The notes under the pieces were generated by a model that saw nothing but the letters and a program-made list of their open reading frames with translations, was not told the DNA's origin and did not search any database. A stretch of DNA of 43,137 nucleotides, from positions 1 to 43,137 of the IMG/VR virus record IMGVR_UViG_3300020204_000131. One strand, written 5' to 3'. This document shows, one piece after another, positions 8,038-17,168 of this stretch; positions within the stretch are counted from its first letter, which is position 1; each line of letters starts with the position of its first letter. The DNA comes from a virus. A program made the translations under genes and the position numbers.

Positions 8038-8579
8038 TGGCAAGGCGTATTGGTACAAGACGGCAGGACGTTCGTAATTTGGCCACGGACGCTTTACAAG
8101 CAATTAACACGGCTACGCGCCAAGCAGCAGTGGAGATAATGAATGACCTTGGCAAGCTAGGTCCGGCGTATTCAGGTGAATTTAGGGATAGCTGGATTGC
8201 AGTTCCGGCAGGCAAAGGAGCCAGTGGTAGCGCTGGCGGCGAATATCCATATCAGCTATCTGATGTCCCCGAACTATCGCTTAGTCGGCGCGAGGTTGCA
8301 CGAGTGACAAAGTTCACCATTGAAAATACTCAGCCGTATGCCGAATATGCACTGGATTTAAGAGAAGGGCGATTTTATCCACCGGACGAGTTTGGCCCTA
8401 TCAAAAAGCCTGTGGCAGAAGGTAGTCGCGCAGCAGGACTTACCAAACGAGGTGCCGTTACCGAAGGAGCCGGCGAGGCCAAAAGCACCGCCGAACTCGA
8501 TTGGTACACGACGTACACAAACGGTGGTGGGTTACAGAAAGCTCTTGAGCGTGGAGTAAAACTAGGATTTAAACCATGA
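8037..8579 (+). CDS. HK97 gp10-like tail completion protein
   Basis: This 180-residue protein has an N-terminal helix (TRQAAVEIMNDLGKLGPAYS) followed by SGEFRDSWIAVP and ENTQPYAEYALDLREG. The order of helix, S-x-x-F-R-x-S-W and N-x-x-P-Y-A-x-x-x is that of HK97 gp10/tail completion proteins. It joins the tail tube to the head. Codon use is more A/T-rich than in the genes on both sides, suggesting a separate origin. It overlaps the next gene by 4 bases (ATGA). Confidence 0.75.
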   Translation: MARRIGTRRQDVRNLATDALQAINTATRQAAVEIMNDLGKLGPAYSGEFRDSWIAVPAGKGASGSAGGEYPYQLSDVPELSLSRREVARVTKFTIENTQPYAEYALDLREGRFYPPDEFGPIKKPVAEGSRAAGLTKRGAVTEGAGEAKSTAELDWYTTYTNGGGLQKALERGVKLGFKP

Positions 8580-9007
8580 ACTACCAAGCAATCCGCGCCG
8601 CCGTCGAAAACCCCCTCCTTTCAGCGTTTGGGGCACTGGTTCCTGCGGTTCCGGTCCATTTCGACAACATCACCGCTGTCCCACCCAACACAACAACGGA
8701 ATACGTCCGCGTCAATGTTACTTTCGGCATTACCAACGAACCCACGCTTACCAGCAGCGTGGACAACGCTCGTGGAGCGATTGTCATCCGCATTTTCACC
8801 GAAAAAGGCCGTGGTCCAGCCCGCAATCAAACTCTGCTAACCACCGCCGTCAACGTGCTGGAAACCCTCAACAACGGCACCAAGGGAACATCCGGCGTGT
8901 ACTTCAAAGTCGGTGAAATTAACGGCCCCACATTTTCTGCAACAGAAGAGTCTCCCCACTTCATGGGACGAATTGACACTTCTTATGTGGCAACTGTGCT
9001 GTCGTAA
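8576..9007 (+). CDS. tail terminator protein, DUF4128-like
   Basis: This 143-residue protein starts MNYQAIRAAVENPLL, continues with VPVHFDNITAVPP and EYVRVNVTFG, and includes a segment RIFTEKGRGPARNQ. The pattern matches the DUF4128/lambda gpU-like family of tail terminators, which cap the tail tube and fix its length. Its place just before the tube gene supports this. The start overlaps the previous stop by 4 bases (ATGA). Confidence 0.8.
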   Translation: MNYQAIRAAVENPLLSAFGALVPAVPVHFDNITAVPPNTTTEYVRVNVTFGITNEPTLTSSVDNARGAIVIRIFTEKGRGPARNQTLLTTAVNVLETLNNGTKGTSGVYFKVGEINGPTFSATEESPHFMGRIDTSYVATVLS

Positions 9008-9081
9008 GAAATGTATTGGATGGGCGCTAACCTGTATTAAGCCGGGCAGTGCCCGCCCACAACGTCGTCTTTGGTAAGCCA

Positions 9082-9855
9082 ATGGCCACCACCGTTCTGT
9101 CCGGCACGTCCGGCGCCCTCTACTACAAACCCGCTGGAACCACCGGATCGTTCGGCGAAGCCGGTGTCAACACCACTACCGACACCATCACCGTTGAGAC
9201 CTACCTCAACTTCAAGGTCGGCGATCCGGTCAAGTTCTCCGTTATCAACAGCCAGACCGGCGGCTCCGGTTCCGGCACCCTGCCCGCCGGCCTTTCCGCT
9301 GGCACCACCTACTACGTAATTGCGTACACCGCAAACACTGGTGCGCTCCAAGTGTCCGCCACCGCCGGCGGTGCTGCTGTTGACATCACCGACGACGGCA
9401 CCGCCGCCGCCCCCAACGAATTCCAAGTTGCCTACGCCGACTTCGCCGTTGTCGGCCAAGTCCGCGACTGGAGCTTCGAGATCAGCCGCGCTGAAATCGA
9501 CGTCACCACCATCGGCCAAACCCCCGGTCAGTACGTTCCCTTCCGCAGCTACATCTCCGGCTTCGGCGATGGCACCGGCACCGCCACGGTCTACATGACC
9601 AACGAAGATGCCGCCCTCTCCAACCGGATGGTGCAGGACGTCCTCCAGCGTCAACAGACTGGTGCTGCCTTCAAGCTCTACACCGACCGCGTGTTTAGCG
9701 GCGGCACCTTGAGCGAAAGCCTCAGCCGCTCGATCTCCTTCGATGCAGTGCTGACCTCGGCCAGCCTGAACATCAACCCTGATGACGCACAATCCGTGAC
9801 CGTCAACTTCCGCCCCGCTGGCACCCCCTCCTTCGACTTCAGCACTTCTGCCTGA
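9082..9855 (+). CDS. major tail (tube) protein
   Basis: This 257-residue protein is the predicted tail tube subunit. I chose the ATG at 9082 (MATTVLSGTSGALYYKPAGT); a GTG at 9049 would add 11 unlikely residues. Features are a tube-like beta core with VVGQVRDWSFEISRAEIDVT, a mid-protein Gly/Thr-rich insertion (residues ~45-115), and a C-terminus with SFDAVLTSASLNIN. Codon bias is strong, as for the capsid gene. A terminator follows at 9877-9903, and the assembly chaperone and tape measure genes come next, the standard order. Confidence 0.85.
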   Translation: MATTVLSGTSGALYYKPAGTTGSFGEAGVNTTTDTITVETYLNFKVGDPVKFSVINSQTGGSGSGTLPAGLSAGTTYYVIAYTANTGALQVSATAGGAAVDITDDGTAAAPNEFQVAYADFAVVGQVRDWSFEISRAEIDVTTIGQTPGQYVPFRSYISGFGDGTGTATVYMTNEDAALSNRMVQDVLQRQQTGAAFKLYTDRVFSGGTLSESLSRSISFDAVLTSASLNINPDDAQSVTVNFRPAGTPSFDFSTSA

Positions 9856-9876
9856 TAGTCTGCCTTTTGTGGGGAC

Positions 9877-9903
9877 ACCCCGGCTTCACCGCCGGGGTTT
9901 TTT
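9877..9903 (+). terminator. intrinsic terminator after the tail tube gene
   Basis: The stem CCCCGGC pairs with GCCGGGG around a short TTCACC loop, followed by six T. It separates the highly expressed tube gene from the chaperone and tape measure genes. Confidence 0.92.
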
Positions 9904-9947
9904 ATTGCTTCTAATCCGCTACAGTAGTACCAGAACAAATCTCGTTC

Positions 9948-10289
9948 ATGCCTGTTCCCGTCCGCGCCATTGACCGCCTGAAAAAGGCAGCCAACTTGGA
10001 GCCCGTCAAAAAGATTGTTGAACTGTCTGACGGCAGCAAATTTGAAATGTGGGTGGCACCCCTGACGATGGCCGAGCGCGAGCGCGCCCAAAAACAGGCC
10101 AAATCGGACGACGCCAACGCCTTCGCCCTCCAACTCCTGATCGCCAAAGCCCTCGACGAAAACGGTGCAAAGCTGTTTTCCGCCGGTGAAGTCGACGTCC
10201 TCAAAAACGAAGTCAAGGACAAGGATCTCCAGGCCCTGATGCTGGCGATCCTGACCGACGATTCCGAGCCCATCGACCCCAAGAACTAG
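9948..10289 (+). CDS. tail assembly chaperone, upstream frame (gpG-like)
   Basis: This 113-residue protein (residues include SDGSKFEMWVAPLTMAERER and LQLLIAKALDENGAKLFS) is the gpG-like half of the two-frame tail chaperone that coats the tape measure protein during tube assembly. It lies between the tube and tape measure genes, the fixed place for this gene pair. A -1 frameshift just before its TAG (10287-10289) would extend it into the frame ending at 10474. It lies 92 bases after the tube gene stop. Confidence 0.85.
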   Translation: MPVPVRAIDRLKKAANLEPVKKIVELSDGSKFEMWVAPLTMAERERAQKQAKSDDANAFALQLLIAKALDENGAKLFSAGEVDVLKNEVKDKDLQALMLAILTDDSEPIDPKN

Positions 10290-10474
10290 CCAAGGAGCTT
10301 CGCCAGGACAACTGGCTCATGCTCCAGTTCGGCGTCGCCAAAGAGCTGGGACTAAGCCTCGGCGAAGTCCGCACCACAATGACCGCCGAAGAACTCCTTG
10401 GCTGGAGCGCCTACTTCTCAATCCTGAACGAGGACCAGCAGAAGGAAATCGAAAAGGCCAAACGCCGCCGCTAA
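10277..10474 (+). CDS. tail chaperone frameshift extension (gpT-like)
   Basis: The -1 frame relative to the gpG-like gene is open to TAA at 10472-10474. From 10283 it encodes ELAKELRQDNWLMLQFGVAK and then TAEELLGWSAYFSILNEDQQ. This is the usual gpT-like C-terminal half, with its Leu-x-x-Trp...Tyr-Phe motif. No good start codon precedes it. The likeliest slip site is CCCCAAG at 10277-10283 (codons CCC AAG), where the first tRNA re-pairs perfectly and the second with one mismatch. That makes it a non-canonical site. The extension adds about 63 residues. Confidence 0.8.
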   Translation, partial: PQELAKELRQDNWLMLQFGVAKELGLSLGEVRTTMTAEELLGWSAYFSILNEDQQKEIEKAKRRR

Positions 10475-10488
10475 CCCGGCGGCTTTTT
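10464..10488 (+). terminator. intrinsic terminator after the tail chaperone
   Basis: The stem GCCGCCG pairs with CGGCGGC around CTAACC, followed by five T. The upstream stem arm is inside the end of the gpT-like frame, so translation of the frameshift product may affect folding. Confidence 0.88.
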
Positions 10489-10524
10489 ACAGCGTAGACT
10501 GCTTTAACAGAGGCACGAAAACTT

Positions 10525-13500
10525 GTGGCCGCCGACTACTCAGCAACTATTAAGCTGATCGTTGAAGGTCAGCAAAAACTTACTGAACTGCAAAACCAAG
10601 TAACAGGTTTTAGTAAGCAGTTAAAAGAGTTAGCACGTTTAGATGTATCAGGGGTATTTGAAGATCCCTTGACTGGAGGTGCTGTAGCAAAATTACGCGC
10701 CGCACGTAAAGACCAACTAAACACGCTAAAACAAACTGGACAGCAACAGGCTTCTGTTAATCGTGGACTTGAAAATCAACTTTTAAATCAAATACGCTTA
10801 AACAGCGCAGTCGATTTATACAAACGACGTTTAAATGAAGTAGGTAGAACTGCTGCACCGGAGCAGAAACAGTTTCAAGGTCGTCTTCAGGAGCTAGAAG
10901 AGGCTTTTCAATTTTTTAGAGGGCAGAAAAGCGTATCTGGTGTTCAAGCTGTAGCAACAGAATTAGGTCGTATTGTAGAGTATTCTAGAGAAGTTACTCG
11001 GCTAGAACTGGGCAGAACTAAAAGTAGCCAACAAATTAAAGATTACTATGCCCAAATAAGTAAGCTGCAAGCAGCAGGTCTGGATACACGTAAAGTTGAA
11101 GCTACGTTAGAAAAGTTTGCGGTCAATGCAGGAACAAATAAATACGCGCTTGCCGAAAAATACCGAGTTACTTTAGATGCAAATCTTAAAACTTTAAAGG
11201 ATGAACTACGTACACAAGAAAAAATAAACAAAGAACTTGCTGTTGCAGCAAAAAACCGACGCGCCCGCACAAAAGAAGCTGTAAGCAGCGGAATCATCGG
11301 TGGCGCTTTCCCCTTGCTGTTCGGACAAGGCATTGGCGCCTCAGTAGGCGGCGGTGTAGGCGGTGCAGTGGGTGGTCTTATGGGAGGACAGCTAGGCTTC
11401 GGTCTGTCCCTTGTCGGCACAGCTTTAGGCTCTCAATTCGATCTGGCTGTTCAAGGAGCTATTGAACTTGGTAAGGCTTTACAAGAACCAATAAAAAACT
11501 TTGAACAGCTAAAAGATAAAGCACTTATTTCATCTAAGGCACTTGAAAAAGAAATTGAAGTACTCATACAAGCCGGGTTTACGGCTACTGCATCTGCAGC
11601 AATTCAGCAAGATATAAATGAACGTCTGGGGCCTACAGCAGTACGTAATCTGCAGGAACTTGCTGCTGCTCAGAACGAATTTAATCGTGCTACATCGGCA
11701 GCCACAGCGCAGTTACAGGTACTAATTACAAACTTTATCGGTCTTGCTCCGATTCTTAAAGGACTTGCTTCTGGAGCACAAATAAACGCTCTTCAGACCC
11801 GCGCACAGAATACAATCACAGAACTTCGCGCACAAGGTAAAGGTCAAGCAGCCGGAAAACTTGAAGAAGTATTTGGGCGCACACGACTTACAGCTATTAC
11901 CCCAGAAGAGTACGCCCAACAACTTAATGACGCCCTTGCGGAAGCAGAAAAGAGTTTAAAGCCTGTAAAAATTAAACTCAGTCCGGCACAAGTACGTGAG
12001 GAGACAATCAGTATTCTGCAAAAGCAATTAGAAGTTTTAGATATAACTAAAAAATTTAGTGAAGCGGCCAATGAACAACGTGAATTTGACCGTCAGCGTT
12101 ACGATCTTGTGCAAGGGTATGAGGAGAGTATTGCGGCTATACGCCGCCGTGTAGAAGACGAAATAACCAACAAGCGTCTGGCACTGATTCAAAAAGAAAA
12201 CGAGTTACTCAACATTCAGGCATCAATACGCCAAGAAAGCCTGGCGATAAGCAATATGCAAGCGCGGGCAACAGCTGGCGCAGGATTACCGACGGCAGCA
12301 CGAGATGTAGCCCGACAAGCCGCAGAAGCGGTAGGCAGTTTTCAAGAAAAAGAACTTTCTCTTGCCGAGCAAGCTGCAAAGTTAAAAAGAGACGCAGCTT
12401 TAGAAGCCCTTCGTACAGACATAGAAGCTGCCAAGTTCCAGGCCGATACGGCCCGCGAAGTCAGCAAATTAAATATCGAAACTGCCAAAAAAGTAGCGCA
12501 GTTTAACGAGTCCGTCCGCAGACAAAACCAACAGCAAGACACTAGGCGTTTTGAGATTGAAAAACAACTTGCTTATTTGCGTCTTCAAAATGTACTGGCT
12601 GAGGTATCAGTACTTCAGAATATTGCCCCCACCGATGAACAATTTGAAGCTGCAGGTGCCCTACTATCAGCTACGCAGTCCGCCATGAGTTATGTTGAAG
12701 CCCAAAAAGCTCCTACTCCTATTTCGACCACAGGCGGACCAGCGATTCAAGGTGTATCACTTGCCGGAATAAATAGCCTAAATCAACAGCTTAAGATTAC
12801 ACAAGAACGCATAAATGCAGCACAACTTGCACTTAACGATCTGCTGGCACTACAAAATGCAGAAGATTTTAAAGCTAAGATGTTAAGTATAGCTGAAAAT
12901 ATTGATGCTCCGCTAACGCAATTTGCAGAAAGGCTTGTAGAAGAGGAAGCGAATAGAACTCGGTATATTGAGCTAGTACGTCAGGGTATAAAAGGTGTTG
13001 TAGCGGAACAAATTATACAGGTAGAAAATATGCGTGACCAGGCGCTGTTGCAGTACGATGCGGTCATCGCCACTTTGGAAGAGCAAAAAGCAAGGAAAGG
13101 CGTTACTGACGCGGTTAGAGCGCAAATACAAGCAGAAATTGATTTACAAGAAGCACGCAAGGGTGAGATTGCCGGTGAAGCAACTACTGCTATCACCCAA
13201 GTAAAAAATCAAGATCGCGGTAAAGCACTTCAAGAGTACATAACAAACGCGCAAGAAGGGCTTAATGATTTAGAAGCGCGTGCTGTACGTGTTGCGGACG
13301 GCATCGGCAACGCCATCGGCAATTCGATGGCACAAGGCATTACCGGTCTTATTGAAGGCACGCAATCAGCACAAGAGGTTTTTGCTAATTTTCTTAGAAA
13401 TATAGCGGATATTCTTATGCAAGAATCCACACGAATGATTGCCCAATACATTGTTTTAGGTATTGCAAGGGCATTCGGTTTAGGAACTCCTCCAAATCTT

Positions 13501-13830
13501 TCTCCTCGTTTATCGACAGGCATTGACGTGCCTATAGGTCAAATGCCAGCCGGAATGCAGTTCCGTGCTAACGGAGGTTCAGTTTCCGCCGGCTCTCCAT
13601 ACATCGTTGGCGAACGCGGCCCCGAGCTTTTTGTCCCAGGTCGCTCTGGCACCATTGTCCCCAACGACAAGTTGAGCGGTGATAACCTAAGCGTTGTCGT
13701 TAATGTGGATGCAAAAGGCACCAGTGTCCAAGGTAATGACCAACAAGGCAACCAGCTGGGACGTGTTATCTCGGATGCGGTCCAGCAAGAACTAATCAGA
13801 CAGAAGCGTCCTGGAGGCTTGCTTGCATAA
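10525..13830 (+). CDS. tape measure protein
   Basis: This 1101-residue protein sets tail length and is ejected at infection. It has long helical, Gln/Glu/Lys-rich stretches (coiled coil) at ~1-240 and ~490-700, a Gly-rich hydrophobic membrane-active segment at ~252-310, and a C-terminal GERGPELFVPGRSGTIVPN motif at ~1029, common in tape measure proteins. It starts with GTG at 10525. Codon use is clearly more A/T-rich than in head genes except in the Gly-rich and C-terminal patches, which suggests mosaic origin. The stop overlaps the next ATG. Confidence 0.92.
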   Translation: MAADYSATIKLIVEGQQKLTELQNQVTGFSKQLKELARLDVSGVFEDPLTGGAVAKLRAARKDQLNTLKQTGQQQASVNRGLENQLLNQIRLNSAVDLYKRRLNEVGRTAAPEQKQFQGRLQELEEAFQFFRGQKSVSGVQAVATELGRIVEYSREVTRLELGRTKSSQQIKDYYAQISKLQAAGLDTRKVEATLEKFAVNAGTNKYALAEKYRVTLDANLKTLKDELRTQEKINKELAVAAKNRRARTKEAVSSGIIGGAFPLLFGQGIGASVGGGVGGAVGGLMGGQLGFGLSLVGTALGSQFDLAVQGAIELGKALQEPIKNFEQLKDKALISSKALEKEIEVLIQAGFTATASAAIQQDINERLGPTAVRNLQELAAAQNEFNRATSAATAQLQVLITNFIGLAPILKGLASGAQINALQTRAQNTITELRAQGKGQAAGKLEEVFGRTRLTAITPEEYAQQLNDALAEAEKSLKPVKIKLSPAQVREETISILQKQLEVLDITKKFSEAANEQREFDRQRYDLVQGYEESIAAIRRRVEDEITNKRLALIQKENELLNIQASIRQESLAISNMQARATAGAGLPTAARDVARQAAEAVGSFQEKELSLAEQAAKLKRDAALEALRTDIEAAKFQADTAREVSKLNIETAKKVAQFNESVRRQNQQQDTRRFEIEKQLAYLRLQNVLAEVSVLQNIAPTDEQFEAAGALLSATQSAMSYVEAQKAPTPISTTGGPAIQGVSLAGINSLNQQLKITQERINAAQLALNDLLALQNAEDFKAKMLSIAENIDAPLTQFAERLVEEEANRTRYIELVRQGIKGVVAEQIIQVENMRDQALLQYDAVIATLEEQKARKGVTDAVRAQIQAEIDLQEARKGEIAGEATTAITQVKNQDRGKALQEYITNAQEGLNDLEARAVRVADGIGNAIGNSMAQGITGLIEGTQSAQEVFANFLRNIADILMQESTRMIAQYIVLGIARAFGLGTPPNLSPRLSTGIDVPIGQMPAGMQFRANGGSVSAGSPYIVGERGPELFVPGRSGTIVPNDKLSGDNLSVVVNVDAKGTSVQGNDQQGNQLGRVISDAVQQELIRQKRPGGLLA

Positions 13831-14171
13831 TGGCTACCTTCCCCAGCTACCAACCGACCTACTCGGCCAACAAAAAGTCCGAGCCCAAAATCCGCACAAC
13901 CCAATTCGGTGACGGCTATCAGCAGCGCATCAGTTTTGGACTCCATCAGAATCCGAAGGAGTGGTCATTGAGCTTCAATGTCGCCGATGCAGACGCCGAT
14001 GTGATCGAAGCATTTCTCGACGCTCGTGCCGTAGACGCCGCCAGTTTCGACTGGACCCCACCAGATAGCAACACGTCGTACAAGTGGATTTGCCCCAGCT
14101 GGACCCGCGAAATGTTTGATTTTCAGCGCAGCCGCATTGATGTGACATTTATGCAGGTCTTTGAACCGTAA
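13830..14171 (+). CDS. minor tail protein, lambda gpM-like
   Basis: This 113-residue protein has the family pattern RTTQFGDGYQQRISFGLHQN, followed by WSLSFNV, FLDARAVDAASFDWTPP and a C-terminal DVTFMQVFEP. This matches the phage minor tail family of lambda gpM. It helps join the tape measure complex to the tail tip. It sits in the order tape measure-M-L-K-I-J. The start and stop overlap its neighbours by one base each (TAATGG). Confidence 0.88.
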   Translation: MATFPSYQPTYSANKKSEPKIRTTQFGDGYQQRISFGLHQNPKEWSLSFNVADADADVIEAFLDARAVDAASFDWTPPDSNTSYKWICPSWTREMFDFQRSRIDVTFMQVFEP

Positions 14172-15787
14172 TGGCTTATACCGCTTGGACCGCTAGTGCT
14201 GCCTATACGGTCGGTCAAATTGTCCGTGCAACCACCTTGCCCGGCACCGGCTTGGTGTTCAAATGCATCACTGCTGGCACGTCAGCGTCAACAGAGCCAA
14301 ACTGGCCGACGGTCATTTATACGACCGAGACCATTAGCGGCACACGTACCAATAAGGTTGGCTTTGTCACGGATGGAACGGTCACATGGGCAGCCATTAT
14401 GGCTGTTTCGGAAGATTTACAGATAATTGCCCCTTCGGCAATCATTGAACTGTTTGAGCTTCATCTAGACCAGACGTTGCATGGCGGCACCGATATTTAT
14501 CGCTTCCACGCTGGCTCCAATGCGTTGAATACCCCAGGCGACGTTATCTGGAATGGCAATAACTATCTGCGTTATCCGGTACAGGTTGAAGGTTTTGAAT
14601 ACAGCGGGCAGGGACAGTTGCCACGTCCAAAGCTGACAGTCAGCAATTTGGCAAGCACCATCAGCGCCTTGCTTTTGATTGTTAATGCTGAAACGCCCGG
14701 CAATGACCTGATTGGTGCCAAGTTGATTCGCATCCGCACGTTGGCACGCTATCTCGATGGGGCAAATTTTGAAGGCGGTGCCAATCCAAGCGGTGCAGCA
14801 GATCCGACTGCCGAGTTTCCACGAGACATTTACTACATTGCTCGCAAGTCTGCCGAAAATCGCGACGTTGTTGAGTTTGAGTGCGCGGCTGCTTTTGACT
14901 TGCAAAACGTCAATGCGCCACGTCGTTTATGCATCAACAACATTTGCCAGTGGACTTACCGCAGCTCGATTGGTTGTGGATATGACCCGACCGAAATTGG
15001 ACCATTTTGGACAGCAGCCGATCAATCTGCCGCAAGTATCGCTACGGACGTATGCAGTAAAAGGCTAAATAGTTGCATTTTGCGCTTCGGTGAGGTTGCT
15101 GTAACTGGCACTGTGACCAGCGGCAGCAATATCTTGACCAATTTGAGCACCGAAGAATTGAACCGAATTCGAGTAGGAGACACGATTGCTGGATTCGGAT
15201 TGCCGACTGGAACGACGGTTACCGCCAAAGCTGAAGACCAGTTGACGTTATCGAACAATGCAACAGCAACAACGGAAATAACTCGCAACGGCACGCTAAC
15301 CGCTGATGGACTTCAAATGACAGTGGCATCAACAACCGAACTAGCTGCTGGTCAAACAGTTACCGGCACCGATGTTCCAGCCAACACCACCATTAAAAGC
15401 ATCTCGGGCACAACGCTGACGCTGAGCATTGCCTTCAACGAAAACTACCAAGGCAGTTCAACCGCCAAGACAGTTCAATACAGAGTTGTATCTGAACAGG
15501 CTCGTCTCTACATGAGTGATACCAGTGGCATCGCCGTCAACGATCTTGTTTCTGGAACTGGAATATCAAAAGGGACAAAAGTGAGGGGCATCAGCACAGA
15601 TAACTTTGTGGCAATTAACAAGAAAACAAGCGCAGCGGTAAATACAAACTTCACCGCGACCTTTTATGTGCCAAAAACATTTACATCTCAGAGTTATACG
15701 TTCCGCTCAAGTGATCGTTACGTCATCCGCCCAGGCGGTCAAATTCCGTTTGGATCATTCCCTGGCGTCGGCACCACAAAAGTATGA
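14171..15787 (+). CDS. minor tail protein, lambda gpL-like with repeat insertion
   Basis: This is a 538-residue tail tip hub protein. Residues ~85-250 match the gpL core ([20 protein letters not shown] and [19 protein letters not shown]). Cys at 254, 259, 269, 295 and 302 form a cluster; four with spacing near x9-x25-x6 recall the iron-sulphur ligands reported for lambda gpL. The protein is much longer than lambda gpL. Residues ~310-505 insert three beta-type repeats with the pattern GxxVxGxGIxxGTxV before the C-terminal [10 protein letters not shown]. The first ~80 residues are also extra. It overlaps the next gene by 4 bases. Confidence 0.88.
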   Translation: MAYTAWTASAAYTVGQIVRATTLPGTGLVFKCITAGTSASTEPNWPTVIYTTETISGTRTNKVGFVTDGTVTWAAIMAVSEDLQIIAPSAIIELFELHLDQTLHGGTDIYRFHAGSNALNTPGDVIWNGNNYLRYPVQVEGFEYSGQGQLPRPKLTVSNLASTISALLLIVNAETPGNDLIGAKLIRIRTLARYLDGANFEGGANPSGAADPTAEFPRDIYYIARKSAENRDVVEFECAAAFDLQNVNAPRRLCINNICQWTYRSSIGCGYDPTEIGPFWTAADQSAASIATDVCSKRLNSCILRFGEVAVTGTVTSGSNILTNLSTEELNRIRVGDTIAGFGLPTGTTVTAKAEDQLTLSNNATATTEITRNGTLTADGLQMTVASTTELAAGQTVTGTDVPANTTIKSISGTTLTLSIAFNENYQGSSTAKTVQYRVVSEQARLYMSDTSGIAVNDLVSGTGISKGTKVRGISTDNFVAINKKTSAAVNTNFTATFYVPKTFTSQSYTFRSSDRYVIRPGGQIPFGSFPGVGTTKV

Positions 15788-16512
15788 ACAAGACCGCTCG
15801 CGCTGCAGCCGCTGCCCACGCCAAAGACTGCTTGCCCCATGAGGCGTGCGGATTGCTTGTGGTCATCAAGGGTCGTCAGCGGTATTGGCCGTGTAAAAAC
15901 CTTGCCAGCGCCGATGATTTTTTCATCCTTGACCCAGAAGATTGGGCGGCGGCGGAAGATAAAGGGGAAATTGTTGGGGTGTTCCATAGCCATGTGCTGA
16001 TGCCACCTACACCTAGTCAGGCTGATCTGGTGGCGTGCGAAAAGTCAACACTTCCTTGGTATATCTACAACGCACAACTGGATAGCTGGGGCGGTTGTGA
16101 ACCTACCGGATACAAGGCTCCGCTGATTGGACGGCAATGGGTGTGGGGCGTTACGGATTGCTGGACGTTGGTGCGCGATTGGTACGCCGAGCATGGATTG
16201 CAACTACGCGACTGGGATCGCCCGCTCACGCCAGAGGAGTTCGAGGCTGCTCCGATGTTCGACGACTGCTGGAAGGACGCAGGATTCCGCCCCTTAGGCG
16301 AAGACGAGCAGCTTGAGGTGGGCGACGCGATCTTGATGAACATCCAAGGCGTCGGACTGAACCATGTCGGCGTCTACATCGGCGACCAACTGGTGCTGCA
16401 TCACATCCGTGGGCGGTTGAGCAGTCGGGATCTATATGGCGGCTGGCTTCAGAAATGCACTGGGCGCGTGCTTCGTCATCCCAGCTTCAGTACGATGGAC
16501 AAAGGAAGCTAA
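15784..16512 (+). CDS. tail tip assembly protease, lambda gpK-like (JAMM + NlpC/P60)
   Basis: This 242-residue two-domain protein has an N-terminal MPN/JAMM metalloprotease with [10 protein letters not shown] and [17 protein letters not shown], giving the Glu, His-x-His and Ser-x-x-Asp ligands. A C-terminal NlpC/P60 cysteine peptidase domain has Cys in [13 protein letters not shown] and His in [10 protein letters not shown]. The same fusion is seen in lambda gpK, which acts in tail tip assembly and possibly in local cell wall cleavage during entry. The start ATGA overlaps the gpL stop. Confidence 0.92.
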   Translation: MNKTARAAAAAHAKDCLPHEACGLLVVIKGRQRYWPCKNLASADDFFILDPEDWAAAEDKGEIVGVFHSHVLMPPTPSQADLVACEKSTLPWYIYNAQLDSWGGCEPTGYKAPLIGRQWVWGVTDCWTLVRDWYAEHGLQLRDWDRPLTPEEFEAAPMFDDCWKDAGFRPLGEDEQLEVGDAILMNIQGVGLNHVGVYIGDQLVLHHIRGRLSSRDLYGGWLQKCTGRVLRHPSFSTMDKGS

Positions 16513-16517
16513 GACCC

Positions 16518-17168
16518 ATGCTCCGCGAGATCCGAGTTTATGGGCAACTGGCGAAGTTCCTAGGTCGCCGCAAGTTCATGGCGGCAGTGGATAGCGCTGC
16601 AGAGGCTGTTCGTTTCTTGCTGGCGAACTTCCCGCAGTTGGAACGCCACATGATTGACCAGCACTATCGCGTCAGTGTTGGCAGCTATGACCTAGGCGAA
16701 AACGAGCTGCACGATCCAGCAGGACAGCAGGTGATCAAAATCACGCCCGTGATTGTTGGTGCTGGTGGGCGAGGTATGGGTATTGGCGCGATCATTGCTG
16801 GCGTAGCCCTGATCGCTGCGTCCATATTTATTCCCGGTTCAACAGCACTTCTCGGAACAACCTTTGGCAAACTCTCTCTTGCAGTGGGTCTTACCGGCGC
16901 GAGCTTGGCGCTGTATGGCGTTGCGCAGGTATTATCACCAACTCCAAGGGCATCCGCCCTGAACACTGTTGGCGGAATTAACGCTGGCTTCGGCGGTGGC
17001 TTCGGCGGTGGTGGCGGTGGCGGATCTGATCCACGTGATTCCTACAGCTTTAATGGCGTGCAAAATGTCTCACGACAGGGCGTGCCAGTCCCAATCATTT
17101 TTGGGGAAGTGATCTGCGGATCCGTTACTGTTAGCGCAGCTATTGATGTTGCGCAAAAGAAAGGCTGA
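16518..17168 (+). CDS. tail assembly protein, lambda gpI-like
   Basis: I chose the ATG at 16518, which gives 216 residues beginning MLREIRVYGQLAKFLGRRKF, the expected ubiquitin-like start of gpI. It continues through a hydrophobic Gly/Ala-rich middle (residues ~95-150) and a Gly-rich linker to SRQGVPVPIIFGEVICGS. The upstream extension to 16455 would overlap gpK. It has the usual place between K and J and helps tip assembly. The stop overlaps the gpJ ATG (TGATGA). Confidence 0.88.
   Translation: MLREIRVYGQLAKFLGRRKFMAAVDSAAEAVRFLLANFPQLERHMIDQHYRVSVGSYDLGENELHDPAGQQVIKITPVIVGAGGRGMGIGAIIAGVALIAASIFIPGSTALLGTTFGKLSLAVGLTGASLALYGVAQVLSPTPRASALNTVGGINAGFGGGFGGGGGGGSDPRDSYSFNGVQNVSRQGVPVPIIFGEVICGSVTVSAAIDVAQKKG

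Noticed and set aside
9037-9792. 251-residue minus-strand ORF opposite the tail tube gene
   Set aside because: Composition is Gly/Val/Asp repeat-like, typical of the antisense of a Thr/Gly/Ala-rich gene.
9904-9947. TTGCTT...TAGTAC as a promoter before the tail chaperone
   Set aside because: The spacer is 14 bases, too short for a confident sigma70 promoter.
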